A stretch of DNA of 23,230 nucleotides from an uncultured Clostridia bacterium (GTDB taxonomy: Bacteria; Bacillota; Clostridia; TANB77; CAG-508). The notes below the pieces were generated by a model, which was given only the letters and a program-made list of their open reading frames with translations, was not told the DNA's origin and searched no databases. The stretch is taken from assembly GCA_944388635.1 (NCBI GenBank), contig CALXJN010000040.1, positions 1-23,230 on the forward strand, read 5' to 3'. The number at the start of each line of letters is the position of its first letter. Positions within the stretch are counted from its first letter, which is position 1. Below, piece after piece: positions 14,084 to 20,746 of this stretch. Made by a program: the position numbers and the translations under genes.

Positions 14084-14950
14084 ATGGACAAACCAAATGA
14101 GATATTTGTCGGAAGTCTAACAACTTTACCTAAGAGCGAATATGAAGAATTTTTAGACAAGGCAAATAAGGATATAAAACAAAAACGTTTTAACAGACTA
14201 AAAGTTGCAATTGCACCTAATTTGATAGATAAAGAATTTCTCAAAATATTAAAAGAATATAATGTGTCGACAATAGAAATAGAAGCACAATCTACAAGTG
14301 ATTACATATTAAAAAAATGTGGATATACATATAATTATGCAAATATAAAAAAAGCAACTAAAATGGTAAAATGGCATAGATTTAATGTATCTTTCCAACT
14401 AGGAATAGGACTTCCAGATAGTACAAAAATTGATGAATTAAATACAGCAAAAGAGCTTGCAAAATTAAAACCACATAGGGTAAGAATTTATCCAATGGTC
14501 GTTGTAAAAAATACAAAACTTGAGAATGATTTTAAAGAAGGAAATTATGAACCTTTGACATTAAACCAAGCAATAGAAAGATGTAAAGATGTAATATACG
14601 AATTAAATAGAAAACATATAAAACAGATAAGTATTGTAAAACAAAATGAATTAAATGAGTCTAAAGAAACGGAAATAATCGCAGGTCCATATCATGAAGA
14701 ATTTGGACAACTTGTAACAGACAGTATTTGGTATGACAGCATTGTAGAAAAAATAAAAGAATTTAATGTTAAAGTTAGAAAAGTAAAGATTGAAGTAAAT
14801 CCTAAAGAACTACCAAATATAATTGGATACAAACGAGAAAATGCAGAAAAATTACAAGAATTTTATGATGTAGAAATAAAAGCAGAAGGAAATCCAGAAA
14901 TTAAAATAGGAAAATCAAAGATAAGTGTAGAAGAGGTATATACTAACTAG
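14084..14950 (+). CDS. Elp3-like radical-SAM-derived protein lacking the Fe-S cluster motif
   Basis: The protein aligns by eye to the C-terminal two thirds of the Elp3-related radical-SAM proteins encoded after rnc in Clostridia. The segments TIEIEAQSTSDYILKKCGYT, FQLGIGLPDSTKIDE, TAKELAKLKPHRVRIYPMVV, EPLTLNQAIE and AGPYHEEFGQLV match ELGVQS, GLQMMIGLPG, TAKEIIKLKPDFVRIYP, EPLTLEEA and AGPFHPAFG. In those relatives a ~50-residue N-terminus contains CxxxCxxC before FFGGSFT. Here the protein begins at the equivalent of that strand (IFVGSLTTLP), and the only cysteines are isolated. AAGGGAGG lies a few bases before the ATG and rnc ends 17 bases upstream, so there is no room for a hidden N-terminus. 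The length is 288 aa. Function is unknown; classical SAM cleavage seems unlikely. Confidence 0.72.
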   Translation: MDKPNEIFVGSLTTLPKSEYEEFLDKANKDIKQKRFNRLKVAIAPNLIDKEFLKILKEYNVSTIEIEAQSTSDYILKKCGYTYNYANIKKATKMVKWHRFNVSFQLGIGLPDSTKIDELNTAKELAKLKPHRVRIYPMVVVKNTKLENDFKEGNYEPLTLNQAIERCKDVIYELNRKHIKQISIVKQNELNESKETEIIAGPYHEEFGQLVTDSIWYDSIVEKIKEFNVKVRKVKIEVNPKELPNIIGYKRENAEKLQEFYDVEIKAEGNPEIKIGKSKISVEEVYTN

Positions 14951-14953
14951 AAT

Positions 14954-14998
14954 AAAAATTCCATATATTGCAAATAATATGTAATATATGGAATTTTT
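14954..14998 (+). terminator. Rho-independent terminator after rnc-Elp3-like unit
   Basis: AAAAATTCCATATATT at 14954-14969 pairs perfectly (16 bp) with AATATATGGAATTTTT at 14983-14998, ending in a T-run. Its symmetric A/T flanks mean it could act in both directions. Confidence 0.88.
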
Positions 14999-15017
14999 AT
15001 TTTAGGGAAATATATTA

Positions 15018-15865
15018 ATGAAATTTATTAAAGAAACAGCCATAACAGCACTTGGGTGCATATTTATGGCACTTGGAATAGTTATATTTTTACTTCCGAA
15101 CCAATTATCATCAGGAGGATTTAGCGGTATTGCAACAGTACTTTATTATGTTTCAGGCTTAAATGTAGGAACAACAACACTTTTATTAAACATACCAATT
15201 TTTATAATAGCTTTTGTAAAATTAGGAAAAAAATTTTTTGCGAAAGCATTGATTCGGAACAATATTATTGTCAGTTTTTTTAGACGTATTTGAAATGATA
15301 TTTGAAAACTTAAAGGTAATAACGCAAGACAAACTTTTAGCAAGCATATATGGTGGACTGGTTGTAGGCATTGGAACAGCAATAATTATAAAAAACAATG
15401 CTTCAACAGGCGGAACAGACCTTTTAAGTAATATCATATCAAGTAAATTTCCGACATTTAAAACAGGAAACTTACTTGTCATTTTAGATACAATTATTGT
15501 AATAATAAATATAATTGTATTAAAACAAATTGAAATCGGACTATATTCAGCAATTGCAATATATATAATTGGAAAAGCAATAGAAGTAATTGCAGAAGGA
15601 ATAAACTTTACAAAAATGATATTTATAGTGTCAGACAAATATGAAGAAATAGCAAAAGAAATAAGCAAAGAACTAGAACGAGGGAGCACAGCAATATATG
15701 CAAAAGGAATGTACTTAAATGAAGAAAAAATGATACTTTGGTGTGTAGCATCAAGAGGAGAAATTACAAAGATAAGGCAGATTGCAAGCAAGATAGACCA
15801 AAACTCATTTATGTCAATATTTAATGCAAGAGAAGCCTATGGACTTCGGCTTTAAAGAAGAATAA
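15018..15865 (+). CDS. YitT family (DUF161/DUF2179) membrane protein, requires two +1 frameshifts at CGG
   Basis: The N-terminal hydrophobic part (MKFIKETAITALGCIFMALG, LLPNQLSSGGFSGIATVLYY) and the C-terminal DUF2179 part (EEIAKEISKELERGSTAIYA, MILWCVASRGEITKIRQI) are typical of YitT proteins, which have five or so membrane helices and a cytoplasmic domain. The gene is split: the first frame runs to a TGA at 15291-15293. Skipping the C at 15255 turns ATT CGG AAC into ATT GGA ACA and restores LIGTILLSVFLD. At the 3' end the second frame would stop as GLRL. Skipping the C at 15847 (CTT CGG CTT TAA to CTT GGC TTT AAA) gives GLGFKEE, matching the usual GEGFK terminus. With both shifts the product is about 281 aa. 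Function of the family is unknown. A pseudogene or sequencing error is the alternative. Confidence 0.75.
15255..15257 (+). other. +1 frameshift site 1: CGG in yitT
   Basis: Zero frame reads ATT CGG AAC and stops 10 codons later. Reading past the C at 15255 gives GGA ACA ATA TTA and restores the family sequence. Confidence 0.8.
15847..15849 (+). other. +1 frameshift site 2: CGG near the yitT 3' end
   Basis: Zero frame reads CTT CGG CTT TAA. Skipping the C at 15847 gives CTT GGC TTT AAA GAA GAA TAA, recovering the conserved G-x-G-F-K ending of the family. Confidence 0.72.
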
Positions 15866-15884
15866 AAGTTATTTTATAGTGCAA

Positions 15885-15958
15885 GTTTGCGATTTGGGAC
15901 GGTTCTGATTGGCAAGTTTTGAAAAACTTGCCAATCAGAACCGTCCCAAATCGCAAAC
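15885..15958. repeat. Perfect 36-bp inverted repeat (long hairpin)
   Basis: The left arm at 15885-15920 and right arm at 15923-15958 are exact reverse complements with a 2-nt centre. The arm begins GTTTGCGATTTGGGACGG and contains GGGACGGTTCT, a core I associate with intergenic palindromic repeats in Firmicutes. It lies between yitT and the HAD gene and has no T-run after it. It may be a REP-like element or a two-way transcription barrier. Confidence 0.9.
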
Positions 15959-15971
15959 ATAAATAAAGATA

Positions 15972-16000
15972 TAGTCAAAAACAAATTCATGTAGTATAAT
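15972..16000 (+). promoter_or_regulatory. Predicted promoter of the HAD hydrolase gene
   Basis: TATAAT at 15995-16000 is perfect. TAGTCA at 15972-15977, 17 bases upstream, is a 4/6 match to TTGACA. Confidence 0.5.
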
Positions 16001-16064
16001 TTAATTGCGAAAATATATTAATATCATAAAAATTAATAATGTTAAGAAAAGGAGAAAAAGAAAG

Positions 16065-16748
16065 ATGATAAAAGGAATTATATTTGATGTATATGGTACA
16101 TTAATTTCAACTGGGAATGGTTCAGTAACAGCAGCAGGAGAAATACTAAAAAAAATAAATGTAGACATGGATGCCAAGGTATTTTATAAAAAATGGAAAG
16201 AATTTCATAAAAAGCAAATGAACGAGATGACAGAATTTATAACAGAAGAAGAAGTATTTAAAAATGATTTAAAGATGTTATATGAGTTTTATAATTTAAA
16301 AGGAAATTATGAAGAAGATGTAAAAATAATGTTGGATTCCTTATATACAAGAAAGGCATTTGAGGAAACAAATGAAGTGTTACAAGATTTAAGTAAAAAA
16401 TATAAAATATACATAGGTTCAACAACTGATACGGAGCCACTTATGGTTAATTTAAAAAATAACAATATGAAAGTTGATAAAATTTATACATCAGAAAGTT
16501 TAAAAGAATATAAGCCTAAAAAAGAATTTTATACAAAAATATTAAATGACATAAATTTGAATGCTAAAGATGTAGTATTTGTTGGAGACTCTCTATTAGA
16601 AGATGTACAAGGACCACAAAGTGTTGGAATTTATTCAATATTAATAGATAGAAAAAACAAATATAATGAAGAAGAAAGAAAAATACCTAATGCAGTAATT
16701 AGCAATTTAAGAGAATTAGATAAAATATTAGCAGATTTAAATAATTGA
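16065..16748 (+). CDS. HAD-superfamily hydrolase (haloacid dehalogenase-like, subfamily IA)
   Basis: This 227-aa cytoplasmic enzyme probably has phosphatase activity. Motif I is IIFDVYGTLIS near the N-terminus (nucleophile Asp in DVYGT), motif II is GSTTDTE, the motif III lysine lies in EYKPKKEFY, and motif IV is VVFVGDSLLEDVQGPQSVG. An alpha-helical cap domain falls between motifs I and II (about 15-100). The ATG at 16065 is chosen because AAGGAG at 16049-16054 precedes it and motif I lies at the normal distance; an upstream in-frame TTG at 16005 would add 20 unrelated residues. Substrate cannot be predicted. It is a single-gene unit between its own promoter and terminator. Confidence 0.85.
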   Translation: MIKGIIFDVYGTLISTGNGSVTAAGEILKKINVDMDAKVFYKKWKEFHKKQMNEMTEFITEEEVFKNDLKMLYEFYNLKGNYEEDVKIMLDSLYTRKAFEETNEVLQDLSKKYKIYIGSTTDTEPLMVNLKNNNMKVDKIYTSESLKEYKPKKEFYTKILNDINLNAKDVVFVGDSLLEDVQGPQSVGIYSILIDRKNKYNEEERKIPNAVISNLRELDKILADLNN

Positions 16749-16762
16749 ATAATAGAAAAAGT

Positions 16763-16800
16763 AAATTCTAGATTTTGCCTAAAACTAGAATTTATTTTTT
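16763..16800 (+). terminator. Rho-independent terminator after HAD gene
   Basis: AAATTCTAG at 16763-16771 pairs with CTAGAATTT at 16785-16793, followed by ATTTTTT. Confidence 0.82.
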
Positions 16801-16801
16801 A

Positions 16802-16836
16802 TTGTATAGGAAAAATCGTCAGATTTTTCTATACAA
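16802..16836. repeat. Inverted repeat (hairpin) in HAD-recN intergenic region
   Basis: TTGTATAGGAAAAATC at 16802-16817 pairs with GATTTTTCTATACAA at 16822-16836, with one unpaired G and a 4-nt loop. Confidence 0.8.
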
Positions 16837-16841
16837 CAAGG

Positions 16842-16951
16842 TTAATTTTCCTTGGGCTGTGCGTATTTGCGAAGCAAAACGCACATGTGGACGTCGGAAG
16901 CTTTGCTTCCGCTAACGTCCAATTTTCTTATTTAAAAAATTTAATTTTCCT
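16842..16951. repeat. Small hairpin element flanked by 11-bp direct repeats
   Basis: Two GC-rich hairpins lie side by side. TGTGCGT...ACGCACA (16858-16885) has an inner TTTGC/GCAAA. GGACGT...ACGTCC (16889-16920) has an inner CGGAAGC/GCTTCCG. The block is bracketed by TTAATTTTCCT at 16842-16852 and again at 16941-16951, like a target-site duplication. It holds no ORF. A miniature transposable or REP-like element is possible. Confidence 0.55.
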
Positions 16952-16952
16952 C

Positions 16953-16981
16953 TTGACAAGTAATAAAGTTTGATATAAAAT
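16953..16981 (+). promoter_or_regulatory. Predicted recN promoter
   Basis: A perfect TTGACA at 16953-16958 and TAAAAT at 16976-16981 have a 17-base spacer. No SOS/LexA palindrome was evident around it. Confidence 0.7.
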
Positions 16982-17015
16982 ACAAACATAAATTCGAAAA
17001 ACGGAGGTTTTACAA

Positions 17016-18635
17016 ATGATTAGTACTTTGCATATAAAAAATGTTGGAATTATAGATGATATAACAATAGATTTAAACGAAGGTCTTAATATACTTACAG
17101 GAGAGACAGGGGCTGGTAAAACACTTATAATAGACTCTCTTCAGATTATATCAGGAGGCAGATTTTCTAAAGAAATGATAAGAAAAGGGGAAGAATTTTC
17201 TTATGTAGAAGTTTCTATGTATTTGCCTGAGAAAGAAGAAACAGAGCAAAATGTAGTTGTATCAAGAGAAATATATGCAAATGGAAGAAATACGTGTAAA
17301 ATTAATGGTAGACTTGTTTCAGTTAGTGAATTAAAGAATTTTATGAAAGATATAATTGATATACATGGACAAAATGAAAATCAAACATTGTTAGATGTAA
17401 ATAGTCATATTAAATATATAGATGAAATGGCAAGTAAAGACATACATGAACTAAAAGAAGAATATCAAATACTATATGTAAAATATAATGAATTAAAACA
17501 GGAAATAAGTAAAAATTTTGGAGATGATAAAGAAAAACAAAGAGAATTAGATTTACTTAAGTATCAAGTAAATGAGATAGAAGACGCTAAACTAAAAAGA
17601 GACGAGGAAGAAGAATTAGAAAATTTAAGGACAAAAATGATGAATTCAGAGAAAATTGCGATTAATCTTCAAGAAGCAAATGCACAGATAAATCAAGGAG
17701 TAATAGACGGAATAAGTTTAGCAATTAGAGCTATGGAAAAAATAGAAGGAATTGATGAGAAGTACCAGAATTCATTAAATTCAATGAAAAGTATATACTA
17801 TGATATACAAGAACTTTCAAGAGATATAGAAGGATATAGCGAAGATGCATATTTTGATGAAGAAGAAAGAGATAAAGTAGAAGAAAGACTAGATTTAATA
17901 TGTACTTTAAAAAGAAAATATGGAAATAGCGTTGAAGAAATATTAAAATATAATGAAGAGATAAAAGATAGAATAGAAAAAATAGAAAATTCTGAAGAAT
18001 ATGTTAATCATTTAAAAGAAGAACTAAAAGAAGTGTCAAATAAAATGAAAAAAATAGCAGCTGAGATGAATAAGATAAGAGAAGACTATGCAAAAACTTT
18101 ATCATGTAAAGTTAATAAAGAATTACAAGAACTTGAAATGAAAAATGCAAATTTTAGTGTACAAATAGAAAAAGAAGAAAAGTTTAATATAAATGGTTTA
18201 GATAAAGTAGAATTTATGATTAGTACAAATATTGGAGAAGACAAAAAGCCTTTACTAAAAATAGCATCAGGCGGAGAAATGTCAAGAATTATGCTAGCAA
18301 TAAAAAAGGTATTATCAGATGTAGACAAAGTATCTACTATGGTATTTGATGAAATAGACACAGGAATAAGTGGAATTGCAGCAAATAGCGTAGGAGAAAA
18401 GCTAAAAGCAATTTCGAAAAAACACCAAGTACTTTGTGTAACACACCTTGCAAACATCGCAGCAAAAGGAGACTATAACTATTATATCAGCAAAGAAGCA
18501 AAAGAAAATAGAACTAAAACAAATATAAAAAAATTAAACGAAGAAGAAATCATAAAAGAAATTGCAAGAATAGCAAGTGGAGATATAAATGAAATTACGC
18601 TAAATCATGCGAAAAACTTAAGAAAAATAGCATAG
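17016..18635 (+). CDS. recN: DNA repair protein RecN
   Basis: RecN is an SMC-like ATPase acting early in double-strand break repair. The N-terminal ATPase half has LHIKNVGIIDDITIDLNEG and Walker A GETGAGKT (29-36). A long central coiled coil spans about 140-370 and is rich in Lys/Glu. The C-terminal half has the ABC signature ASGGEMSRIMLAIK (about 416-429), Walker B VFDEIDTGISG (about 442-452) and VTHLANIAAKGD. At 539 aa it is slightly short because of the coiled coil. GGAGG lies 9 bases before the ATG. argR, a common upstream neighbour in Firmicutes, is absent; recN stands alone behind its own promoter. Confidence 0.97.
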   Translation: MISTLHIKNVGIIDDITIDLNEGLNILTGETGAGKTLIIDSLQIISGGRFSKEMIRKGEEFSYVEVSMYLPEKEETEQNVVVSREIYANGRNTCKINGRLVSVSELKNFMKDIIDIHGQNENQTLLDVNSHIKYIDEMASKDIHELKEEYQILYVKYNELKQEISKNFGDDKEKQRELDLLKYQVNEIEDAKLKRDEEEELENLRTKMMNSEKIAINLQEANAQINQGVIDGISLAIRAMEKIEGIDEKYQNSLNSMKSIYYDIQELSRDIEGYSEDAYFDEEERDKVEERLDLICTLKRKYGNSVEEILKYNEEIKDRIEKIENSEEYVNHLKEELKEVSNKMKKIAAEMNKIREDYAKTLSCKVNKELQELEMKNANFSVQIEKEEKFNINGLDKVEFMISTNIGEDKKPLLKIASGGEMSRIMLAIKKVLSDVDKVSTMVFDEIDTGISGIAANSVGEKLKAISKKHQVLCVTHLANIAAKGDYNYYISKEAKENRTKTNIKKLNEEEIIKEIARIASGDINEITLNHAKNLRKIA

Positions 18636-18674
18636 ACACACAAACTTTTAATTACGATTTTTGATAAATTAAGA

Positions 18675-18822
18675 CAATGAAAAGAGATATTTAATTTTAA
18701 GTGAACCCGCGCAGCGAATAACGGAGCTGAAAGCGACGGCGAATGGGCAAAACTTCTTATAAATTTGCTTAGAAGTTTTGCCCAGTAAGGGGAACGGCAA
18801 AATTAAATATCTCTTTTCATTG
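18675..18822 (+). ncRNA. Candidate structured RNA or palindromic element, copy 1
   Basis: A 24-bp perfect outer stem (18675-18698 with 18799-18822) encloses a GC-rich core and an inner 13-bp hairpin (GGGCAAAACTTCT at 18745-18757 with AGAAGTTTTGCCC at 18771-18783). A CAGC...GCTG hairpin lies in the core (about 18712-18729). The core CAGCGAATAACGGAGCTG, then AAAGCGACGGCGAATGGG, differs at only about two positions from the second copy at 22841-22986, while both long stems differ in sequence but keep pairing. It lies between recN and the rlmN promoter. I do not recognise a known RNA family. Strand is assigned arbitrarily to match the flanking genes. Confidence 0.65.
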
Positions 18823-18851
18823 TAATAGAAAAATTTTTTCATGCAAACATA

Positions 18852-18880
18852 TTGCAAAATTTCCCATGTTGTGGTATAAG
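18852..18880 (+). promoter_or_regulatory. Predicted promoter of the rlmN-stp-prkC operon
   Basis: TTGCAA at 18852-18857 and TATAAG at 18875-18880 are separated by 17 bases, with a TG at 18872-18873 giving an extended -10. Confidence 0.65.
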
Positions 18881-18917
18881 TGTAACTAGAGATTATATAA
18901 ATTAAGAAAGACAAAAT

Positions 18918-19955
18918 ATGAAAAATATAAAAGACTATACAATAAAAGAACTAAAGGAAGAACTAGAAAAACTCGGAGAAAAGCCATATAGAGCAGACCA
19001 AATTTTCAAATGGCTATATAAAGAAAACGTTACAAGTTTTGATGAAATGACAGACCTTTCTTTAGATTTAAGAGAAAAGCTAAAAAAAGAATTTGATATT
19101 TGCAATTATAACATCTTAGAGAAACAAGTTTCAAAAGACGGAACAATTAAATATTTATTTGACATATTAGACGGAAATGCAATTGAAACAGTTCTTATGG
19201 AATATAAATATGGAAAAACTATATGTGTATCTTCTCAAGTAGGATGTAAAATGGGATGCAAATTTTGTGCATCAACGGGAATTGCATTTATAAGGAACTT
19301 AAGTGCAGGAGAAATTGTAGAAGAGATTTTGGCAGTAGAAAAAGATTTACAAACTAAAATATCTAATATAGTTTTTATGGGAATAGGAGAACCACTTGAT
19401 AATTTTGACAATGTCATGAGAGCAATAGAAATAATAAATTATCCAAAAGGCTTAGGAATTGGAGCAAGACATATTAGTATTTCAACATGTGGAATAGTGC
19501 CAAAAATATATGAGATTGCAGATAAAGATATGCAATGTACATTGTCTATATCATTACATGCAACCAATAATGAAAAAAGAAGTTCTATGATGCCTATAAA
19601 TAATTTATATAGTATAGAAGAACTTATGGAAGCATGCAGATATTATATACAAAAAACAAACAAAAGAATTTCATTTGAATACGCCTTAGCAAAGGATAGC
19701 AATGATAATGAACAAGATGCAAAAGAATTAGTAAAACTATTAAAAGGAATGCTTTGTCATGTAAACTTAATACCAATAAATAAAATAGAAAGTGGAAAGT
19801 ATTCAAAGAGTACAAATGAAAATATAATCAAATTTAGAGATTATTTAAACAGTAAAGGAATAGTCGCAACAATTAGAAGAGAACTTGGCTCAGATATAGA
19901 TGCAGCCTGTGGGCAACTAAGGAGAAAAAGAAGAGAAAAGGAAGGTAGAAAATGA
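18918..19955 (+). CDS. rlmN: Dual-specificity 23S rRNA/tRNA adenine C2-methyltransferase RlmN
   Basis: RlmN is a radical-SAM enzyme that methylates C2 of A2503 in 23S rRNA and A37 of some tRNAs. The cluster motif is CKMGCKFCAS (about residues 111-120), followed by NLSAGEIVEEI, VFMGIGEPLDNFDNV, ISTCGIVP and SISLHATNNEKR. The C-terminal catalytic cysteine lies in DAACGQLRRK. The N-terminal domain has GEKPYRADQIFKWLYKE. The 345-aa length is standard. It heads a three-gene operon: its TGA overlaps the stp ATG (ATGA at 19952-19955), which implies translational coupling. This rlmN-stp-prkC order is common in Firmicutes. Confidence 0.97.
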   Translation: MKNIKDYTIKELKEELEKLGEKPYRADQIFKWLYKENVTSFDEMTDLSLDLREKLKKEFDICNYNILEKQVSKDGTIKYLFDILDGNAIETVLMEYKYGKTICVSSQVGCKMGCKFCASTGIAFIRNLSAGEIVEEILAVEKDLQTKISNIVFMGIGEPLDNFDNVMRAIEIINYPKGLGIGARHISISTCGIVPKIYEIADKDMQCTLSISLHATNNEKRSSMMPINNLYSIEELMEACRYYIQKTNKRISFEYALAKDSNDNEQDAKELVKLLKGMLCHVNLIPINKIESGKYSKSTNENIIKFRDYLNSKGIVATIRRELGSDIDAACGQLRRKRREKEGRK

Positions 19956-20684
19956 AAGTTCTAGCAAAATCAGATAAGGGAAGAATAAGGGAGCAAAATG
20001 AAGATTATTATTATGTATCTGATGAAAACAAAGATTTTGGAATATATATGTTAGCTGACGGAATGGGACGGATATGAAGGTGGAGAAATAGCGAGTAGGC
20101 TTGCTATAAATGCAGCAAAAAGATATATAGAAGAACACTTTGAAGAAATCCAACATGATAATAAAGAAGAAATATTGAAAGTAATAAAAGAAGCAATGGA
20201 GTATGCAAATACAGTAGTGTTTGATATAGCAATGCAATCAGAAAAACTTAAAAGTATGGGTACTACTTTAGAGATTTGTTTAATATATAATAATAGAGCA
20301 TATATTGGACATATTGGAGACAGCAGAATATACAGAATACGAGGAGAATTTTTTAGAAAACTTACAACAGACCATAGTTATGTTGAAACATTAGTAAAGG
20401 ACGGAACTATCACAAAAGAAGAGGCAAAACATCACCCAAAAAAGAACATGCTTATGAAAGCATTAGGGTGTGCAGAGACTATTGAACCAGACGTAATGGT
20501 TAAAAACTTTCAAAAAGATGATATAATAGTTATGACATCAGACGGTTTAACTAATATGGTTGACGAAAAAGTAATACATGATACTATATTAAACAATTTT
20601 GAAAACAGTGTAGAGCTTTTAGTAAATATGGCAAATGATGCTGGCGGAGTGGACAATATTACAGTTGTTATTATTAAAAATTAG
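19952..20684 (+). CDS. stp: PP2C-type Ser/Thr phosphatase Stp/PrpC, requires +1 frameshift at CGG
   Basis: This metal-dependent phosphatase dephosphorylates targets of PrkC. Frame one (39 codons) encodes AKSDKGRIREQNEDYYYV and LADGMG, then meets CGG ATA TGA. Skipping the C at 20069 gives GGA TAT GAA GGT GGA and rebuilds LADGMGGYEGGEIAS, the PP2C metal-binding motif (VADGMGGH-AGE-AS in relatives). The rest contains GTTLEICLI, YIGHIGDSRIYRI, LTTDHSYV, MTSDGLTNMV and GGVDNITVVII. With the shift the protein is about 243 aa, normal for PrpC. GGAAGG lies 6 bases before the ATG, which overlaps the rlmN stop. Without the shift only a ~41-residue peptide results. A real frame disruption is the alternative, but the same event in prkC argues against decay. 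Confidence 0.82.
20069..20071 (+). other. +1 frameshift site 3: CGG in stp
   Basis: Zero frame GGA CGG ATA TGA stops two codons later. Skipping the C at 20069 gives the second Gly of the essential GMGG motif. Confidence 0.85.
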
Positions 20685-20746
20685 GAAATATATAGGCTAA
20701 AATTTAAGCCAAAGAATAAATCCTTAAAGAAAGGAATGTATAAACT

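Noticed and set aside
16005..16064. N-terminal extension of the HAD hydrolase from a TTG
   Set aside because: The ribosome site AAGGAG lies within this stretch and motif I is expected within a few residues of the N-terminus, so the ATG at 16065 is used.
18836..18860. Possible third copy of the 30-bp repeat (TTTTTTCATGC near 18835-18845)
   Set aside because: Only the first ~11 bases match and the rest diverges, so this is probably chance in AT-rich sequence.
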